DNA of 10,206 bases, taken from the NCBI GenBank assembly GCA_023423495.1, contig JAFAFM010000299.1:1-10206 (forward strand). Direction: 5' to 3'. How positions within the stretch are numbered: position 1 is the stretch's first letter; every line of letters starts with the position of its first letter. Below, piece by piece: positions 6,032 through 10,206 of this stretch. A program made the translations under genes and the position numbers. The notes under the pieces are model-generated. The model worked only from the letters and a program-made list of their open reading frames with translations, had not been told where the DNA came from and did no database searches. The stretch comes from Armatimonadota bacterium. GTDB lineage: Bacteria > Armatimonadota > Fimbriimonadia > Fimbriimonadales > Fimbriimonadaceae.

Positions 6032-7954
6032 CTAGGGTCCTCGGAGGAGGCGCATTCCGTTGAGGATAACAAGAACTGTCGAGCCCTCGTGGCCGAGGAC
6101 TGCAAGTGGCAAAGGAAGCTTCCCAAACAGCGAGAAAACCGTAAGGACGGCGATCACCCCGACCGCGAAGATGAGGTTGGCTCGAATGATCCGATTTGTC
6201 TTTCTGCCGATTTGCATCAGTTGCGGAATCCGATCCAGACGATCATGCATGAGTACGACGTCGGCTGCATTGAGAGCAATGTCACTGCCAAGCCCGCCCA
6301 TGGCCACTCCGATCGTTGCGGCCGTGATCGGCGGCGCATCGTTAATCCCATCCCCGACCATCATCACATGTTGCCCGGAGGAAGTCAGCTTTTGAATTCG
6401 TTCAGCCTTATCCGCAGGCATGAGTCCACCTTCGAAACGATCGATTCCCAGAGATTGAGAGGTTGCGGCTGCCGTCTTGGGATTGTCTCCGCTGAGGAGA
6501 TAAATCTCTTTCACGCCTTCATGCTTAAGCTGATCCAAGAAATCCCGTGCTTCGGCGCGTGGTGTGTCCATAAAGCCCAGCGCCGCAACTTCGTCATCGA
6601 TGGCAATGAGCGCGACGCTCATTCCTTTGCGCTGGAATTCCGACACATGCTCCTTGAACCGTGGTGCGACTTTGACTCCTTGGTCTTCAAGAAACTCCGT
6701 CTGGCCAACTAGGACGCTCTGCCCCTCAATCCGGGCACGAACGCCCAAGCCCGGGAAGGCTGTCTCCTCCTGTGCCAACGGCGTACTCAGATTGCTTCTT
6801 CGGGCCGCTTCTCGGAGCGCTTCGGCGATGGGATGCGCAGAGTATTGCTCGGCGGAAGCGGCGTAGGCAAGGAAGCGCTGCGCTACCGGGCTAAGACCCT
6901 CATCGCCGTGCCAGCAGGAATCCTCATCCGTGCATCCGTTAGACCCTGCGCCCACCGTTGACATCGATTTGGCGCACACGCATATCTCCACAAGTTTGGG
7001 CTTTCCGTGTGTTAACGTGCCCGTTTTGTCGAGCGCCACAACGTCGATGCGTCCCGCCTTCTCAATGAATTCTCCGCCACGAACCAAGACTCCGTTCCGA
7101 GCACACCAAGCCAGGGCGCTAAGGGTTGTAGCCGGAGTTGAAATTACCATTGCGCAGGGACTTAGAGCTACAAGAAGGGTCAGTGATGCGTAGAGAGCGG
7201 ACGACGTCTGCTCGCCTAAAAACAATCGAACGGCCAGGCTAGCCACGAATACAAAGATCACGAAGAACGTGTATTTCTGCCCGAACCAAGCACTTATCCG
7301 TTCGCCGCTTGCTTTGTTATCCTGAGCGTCTTGCACCAAGGCAACGATCTTGTCCAGGGCGCTATCCCCAACTCTCGAACCAACTTCCAGAATGAGGGAG
7401 TTATCCAAATTCCGGGTGCCGCCGATGAGCTTTTCGCCCGGACCTTTATGCACCGGAACCGACTCACCCGTCATGGCCGACTGGTCAATGCTGCTCGAGC
7501 CTTCGAGAATAATTCCATCGACCGGGATCGGTTCAAAGGGTGGAACTTTGATGCGGTCGCCCAACTCAAGCTCCTCAACCGCGACGGCCGTTTCGCCCTT
7601 ATCGCTGACCAAAATTGCCTTATCCGGCCGAAGCTTGATCAAGCCTTCGATGGCCGACCGCGTGCGAGCCATCGCAAGAGATTCCAGGGTGCTGCTTAGG
7701 CTGAACAAGAAAAGCAAAGCCGCTGCATCGATGGGTTGCCTAACCGCCACCGCTCCAGCCGCGGCAAGAACCATCAGGAAATTCACGTCGATCTCGCGAT
7801 CGACCAGAGATCCCCAAGCCGACTTCAGCGCGAAGTAGGAACCGAAAAGGACGCTGAGGTAGGGCAACCAAGGATGAAAATTGAAGAAGCTCAGCACCAG
7901 CGCGACCCCGCAGAGCGTGGTTAGGAGGATCTTGGGATCGCGAAGGAGTTTCAT
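6032..7954 (-). CDS. P1B-4-type heavy-metal-transporting ATPase (CoaT/CtpD-like; Co2+, Fe2+ or Zn2+ export likely)
   Basis: This inner-membrane pump should use ATP to drive transition-metal ions out of the cytoplasm. The 640-residue protein has the P-type landmarks in order: TGES (162-165), SPC (265-267) in the ion-binding helix, phosphorylation motif DKTGT (309-313, Asp309), HP (374-375), and hinge GDGIND (534-539). A C-terminal HEGST...N-G-M-R-L-L (622-637) follows. SPC plus HEG(G/S)T is the signature of subgroup P1B-4, so Cu+ (CPC) and classic Zn/Cd ZntA types are less likely. Eight hydrophobic segments are visible (about 9-24, 30-47, 57-71, 77-94, 228-246, 253-275, 594-612, 617-637). There is no N-terminal metal-binding domain. 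Residues 325-349 form a Cys/His-rich insert in the nucleotide-binding domain. The ATG is preceded by an in-frame TAA two codons upstream, fixing the start; no clear ribosome site. Gaps of 66 and 65 bases separate it from its neighbours. Confidence 0.93.
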   Translation of the reverse strand: MKLLRDPKILLTTLCGVALVLSFFNFHPWLPYLSVLFGSYFALKSAWGSLVDREIDVNFLMVLAAAGAVAVRQPIDAAALLFLFSLSSTLESLAMARTRSAIEGLIKLRPDKAILVSDKGETAVAVEELELGDRIKVPPFEPIPVDGIILEGSSSIDQSAMTGESVPVHKGPGEKLIGGTRNLDNSLILEVGSRVGDSALDKIVALVQDAQDNKASGERISAWFGQKYTFFVIFVFVASLAVRLFLGEQTSSALYASLTLLVALSPCAMVISTPATTLSALAWCARNGVLVRGGEFIEKAGRIDVVALDKTGTLTHGKPKLVEICVCAKSMSTVGAGSNGCTDEDSCWHGDEGLSPVAQRFLAYAASAEQYSAHPIAEALREAARRSNLSTPLAQEETAFPGLGVRARIEGQSVLVGQTEFLEDQGVKVAPRFKEHVSEFQRKGMSVALIAIDDEVAALGFMDTPRAEARDFLDQLKHEGVKEIYLLSGDNPKTAAATSQSLGIDRFEGGLMPADKAERIQKLTSSGQHVMMVGDGINDAPPITAATIGVAMGGLGSDIALNAADVVLMHDRLDRIPQLMQIGRKTNRIIRANLIFAVGVIAVLTVFSLFGKLPLPLAVLGHEGSTVLVILNGMRLLRGP

Positions 7955-7985
7955 CTTGCGTTAGAATGGCAGATTCGAAATTTGG

Positions 7986-8012
7986 CAAGGTGGCCGAGTG
8001 CCGACCACCTTG
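7986..8012. terminator. Hairpin after the RND gene, weak terminator candidate
   Basis: CAAGGTGG (7986-7993) and CCACCTTG (8005-8012) pair perfectly around an 11-base loop, 9 bases past the RND stop codon on the minus strand. The following bases (CCAAATTTCG) contain only a short T-run, so termination would be inefficient. The other bases of this 66-bp gap show no clear promoter. Confidence 0.4.
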
Positions 8013-8020
8013 GCCGTTGA

Positions 8021-10206
8021 CTATACGCTGGCGACTTCGGTTTCGCTTTCGCCCGCTGTAATAGGAGTTCGGTGACGCGGACCCTCGCCTGGGTCGCCTT
8101 TTCGGCGAAGAGCTTTGCCCAAGGCAATGGATGCGTCATCGAAGATTGTGTAGGAACAAGGAATAACCACAAGAGTCAGGATCGTCGAAAGCGAAATGCC
8201 GCCTATGATGATGATTCCAATGGTTTCCCGGAACTCGGAACCACGCCCTATCGCCAACGCGACCGGCAGCATTCCAAGAACCAACGCCAAGGTTGTCATC
8301 ATGATCGGCCGAAGACGGGTCGGACCCGCTTCCACCAAGGCATCATGTCGATTCCTACCTCTCGCCCTCAACGTGTTCGTGTAGTCGACAAGCAAGATCG
8401 CGTTCTTACCCACCAAACCCACCAGACAAATGAGTCCGATGAAGCCCACGATGTTGAGGCCCTTGTTGGTGATCATCAGCGCGACGAGCGCTCCGACAAA
8501 GGCCTGTGGTTGTGCCAGCTGAATAACCAGCGGGTAGAGCAGGTTGTCGTAGAGCGAAGCCAGAAGCATGTACACCAGGATCAGGCCGAGGCCCAACGCG
8601 CCCAGCAGGTAGCCCATTTCCCGGTTTGTTGCGTCGGCTTGGCCGAGTGGCTTCAGGGTGACGCCTTCCGGCACGAGTTTCTCCTTGGCGATAAGTTGAT
8701 CGATCTCGAGTTGCACCGTTCCAGGTGCGTAGCCCTGCAATAGGTCAGCGGTCAACCGAACTTCATCCTCACGGTTGCGACGGTCGATCTTGTCCGGGCT
8801 CGTCCCGGGGATCGTCGTCACGACCGAATTTAGGTAGATCGGGTTGCCATTCGAGAACTTAATCGGGAGCTTTTCAAGCGTGGAGGGATCGTTACGCGCT
8901 TCGAAGTCCAGCATGACTCGCACCGGATATTCCCGACCATTAAGGCGAAGCTTCGTCGTATCGTCTCCTTCGTAGAGGAGCCTCATCGCACCCGCGACGT
9001 CCGCGACTGTCATTCCGTAGTTTGCCAGTCGTGTTCGATCGGGTTTGATCCTCAATTCGGGCTTGCCTGGTTTGGAGGAAATCTCCGCGTTGATGACGCC
9101 TTTAACCGCGCCGGAATCCAACCGACGCTTGATCGCGGCAGCAGTCTCGATGGAAAGGTTGCGGTTGTCCGATGCGAAGGACAGCTGGATCGGTGAGCCG
9201 AAGCCTTGGCCGTTGTTTGCCGAGACCGTGACCACCGCTCCGGGAATTCTCCCGATCGACTGAACGAGGTCAGCCGCAATCATCTGGTCCGAGCGGGTTC
9301 TCAGTCGCTCACCCTTCTTGTTGCCGATAATTGCCTTTTTGTCGTAGAGCGTGACCGAAACACGCGCGTATTGAGAGCCCTGGTTTCCGGTATCTCCGAA
9401 GCCACCGGCACCTAAGGTTCCAACTTGGCTTCGAACGAACTTGGCATCAGGGTGCTTTGAAACCACCTGCTCCACCCGCTCGACGACCCGCTGGGTTCGC
9501 TCCAAGCTTGAACCAGGCGGCAGTTGGATGCTGACTTGGACCTGGCCACCATCGCTCTCAGGGAAAAATCCACCCTTGAAGACGGCTTCACCCTTCCAGC
9601 CGGCATACAGGTTCCCAATGATCGCGGCAGCCGGGAAAATCAGGCCGAAGGCCAGTCCACTGGCGATCAAGCGCATCTTTGCCTTCGGGGAGACGAGGTT
9701 GGCGATGATCGCGGGAATTCCCATCAGGATCATCGCGACAAACAATCCCGCAAGAGGAGCAAGGAAAAGCTTGATGCCCAGTCCCATCGGAAGCGGTGCA
9801 AAAAGCATCGCGAGCGCTGCCAGAATTCCGATGCCGAAATAGACGCGGGACACAGCACGGTTTTGAACGTGTCGCCAATAGTTGAGACCGAAAACGCCGA
9901 CGCCAAGCAAAACGGCGATTGCAACCATCGGAACGGTCTGCCCTACTGCGGCTCCGATATTGGGAGCGAAGCTTCCGCCGATGAACATAAACACGGCGAA
10001 CAGCACGACGTTGCCAAGGATGAACACGAACCACCGGTGGTTCAACGCCCATTCCAAAACTCGGCGGTAGAAGTTTTCCAGTTTGCCGAACCCACGCTCG
10101 AACCATGCCGCGAAGCCACCGGTCGGGTGCTCGACGTCTTCGCCCTTTCGATACCAGCGGGAAGCGAGCATCGGGGTGACAACGAACGATACGAACAGGG
10201 AAACGA
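8021..10206 (-). CDS. RND-family (HAE1-type) efflux permease, C-terminal ~727 residues, with extra membrane segments
   Basis: Resistance-nodulation-division pump subunit that uses proton flow to expel drugs, solvents or other toxins through a tripartite channel. The start lies beyond the window; the frame is open to the edge. Visible parts, numbered from the internal Met at 10171: end of TM6 (V-V-T-P-M-L), an amphipathic linker (15-47), five hydrophobic segments (48-192), then the porter/docking region beginning FFPESDGGQ (202-210) and Q-L-P-P-G-S-S-L-E-R-T-Q. TM8-TM12 follow (about 518-538, 546-567, 570-597, 620-641, 648-674). Lys589 (G-L-V-G-K-N-A-I-L-L-V-D) and Arg621 (T-R-L-R-P-I-M-M-T-T) match proton-relay residues AcrB Lys940 and Arg971. 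Drug-type rather than CusA-type is suggested by the overall pattern, with moderate certainty. The membrane-fusion and outer-membrane partners would be upstream, outside the window. The hydrophobic block at 48-192 is much longer than in AcrB-type proteins. Confidence 0.93.
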   Translation of the reverse strand, partial: VSLFVSFVVTPMLASRWYRKGEDVEHPTGGFAAWFERGFGKLENFYRRVLEWALNHRWFVFILGNVVLFAVFMFIGGSFAPNIGAAVGQTVPMVAIAVLLGVGVFGLNYWRHVQNRAVSRVYFGIGILAALAMLFAPLPMGLGIKLFLAPLAGLFVAMILMGIPAIIANLVSPKAKMRLIASGLAFGLIFPAAAIIGNLYAGWKGEAVFKGGFFPESDGGQVQVSIQLPPGSSLERTQRVVERVEQVVSKHPDAKFVRSQVGTLGAGGFGDTGNQGSQYARVSVTLYDKKAIIGNKKGERLRTRSDQMIAADLVQSIGRIPGAVVTVSANNGQGFGSPIQLSFASDNRNLSIETAAAIKRRLDSGAVKGVINAEISSKPGKPELRIKPDRTRLANYGMTVADVAGAMRLLYEGDDTTKLRLNGREYPVRVMLDFEARNDPSTLEKLPIKFSNGNPIYLNSVVTTIPGTSPDKIDRRNREDEVRLTADLLQGYAPGTVQLEIDQLIAKEKLVPEGVTLKPLGQADATNREMGYLLGALGLGLILVYMLLASLYDNLLYPLVIQLAQPQAFVGALVALMITNKGLNIVGFIGLICLVGLVGKNAILLVDYTNTLRARGRNRHDALVEAGPTRLRPIMMTTLALVLGMLPVALAIGRGSEFRETIGIIIIGGISLSTILTLVVIPCSYTIFDDASIALGKALRRKGDPGEGPRHRTPITAGESETEVASV

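Noticed and set aside
7350..7838. Plus-strand open frame of 162 codons opposite the ATPase gene
   Set aside because: It lies antisense to conserved P-type ATPase motifs, has low-complexity Ser/Arg composition, and no ribosome site or family signature.
6032..7954. Copper (CopA) or Zn/Cd (ZntA) exporter
   Set aside because: The membrane motif is SPC rather than CPC, and the C-terminal helix has HEGST; both point to subgroup P1B-4.
8072..8743. Plus-strand open frame of 223 codons opposite the RND gene
   Set aside because: It is a shadow of the minus-strand RND coding sequence. Its translation is rich in Arg, Gln and His with no recognisable motif, while the RND frame has clear family motifs throughout.
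10169..10206. Start of the RND protein at the Met at 10171
   Set aside because: The frame continues upstream to the window edge with the typical end of TM6 (F-V-V-T-P-M-L), and the family is ~1000 residues or more, so this Met is internal.

Overview
The window is 10.2 kb of bacterial chromosome. It looks like a diderm (Gram-negative type) organism of intermediate GC. The reasons are an HAE1-type RND efflux pump, which normally needs an outer membrane partner, a lipobox lipoprotein, an ECF sigma/anti-sigma pair and a tRNA with encoded CCA. The overall style reminded me of Armatimonadota (Fimbriimonas-like) genomes, but that is an impression and not shown by the sequence. Every protein gene is on the minus strand; the only plus-strand gene is a tRNA-Trp.

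Read in the direction of transcription (right to left), the layout is as follows. (1) 10206-8021: the C-terminal ~727 residues of a large RND efflux permease whose start lies outside the window. It carries an unusual block of about four extra membrane segments. (2) 7954-6032: a P1B-4-type transition-metal ATPase (SPC and HEGST motifs) with a Cys-rich insert in its nucleotide-binding domain. (3) 5966-5334 and 5337-4591: an ECF sigma factor and its single-pass anti-sigma factor, overlapping by 4 bases. (4) 4521-4180 and 4169-3279: arsR and arsM, a two-gene arsenic operon preceded by a perfect 20-bp AT-rich palindrome that is a good candidate for the ArsR operator. (5) 3135-3210 on plus: tRNA-Trp(CCA). 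(6) 3061-2186, 2186-1344 and 1341-1: a tightly coupled trio of a BtuF-like ABC substrate-binding lipoprotein, S-methyl-5'-thioadenosine phosphorylase, and the first 447 residues of a probable secreted protein of unknown function whose visible C-terminal part resembles a carbohydrate-binding beta-sandwich. The trio is spaced by a 1-base overlap and a 2-base gap.

The right two thirds read as a metal and toxic-compound stress region: RND efflux, metal-ion P-type ATPase, extracytoplasmic-stress sigma factor and arsenite sensing/methylation. The 65-69 bp gaps suggest separate transcription units rather than one long operon. The left third is a separate salvage/uptake operon.

The strongest unusual observation is the RND pump. 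Where its relatives have one transmembrane helix (TM7) leading straight into the periplasmic porter domain, this protein has five hydrophobic segments in a row. Other points are the Cys-rich metal-protein tails and inserts, an unexplained plus-strand intrinsic terminator between the sigma and ATPase genes, and two inverted repeats in short intergenic regions. I see no insertion sequence, CRISPR array, phage gene or clear novel multi-gene defence system.
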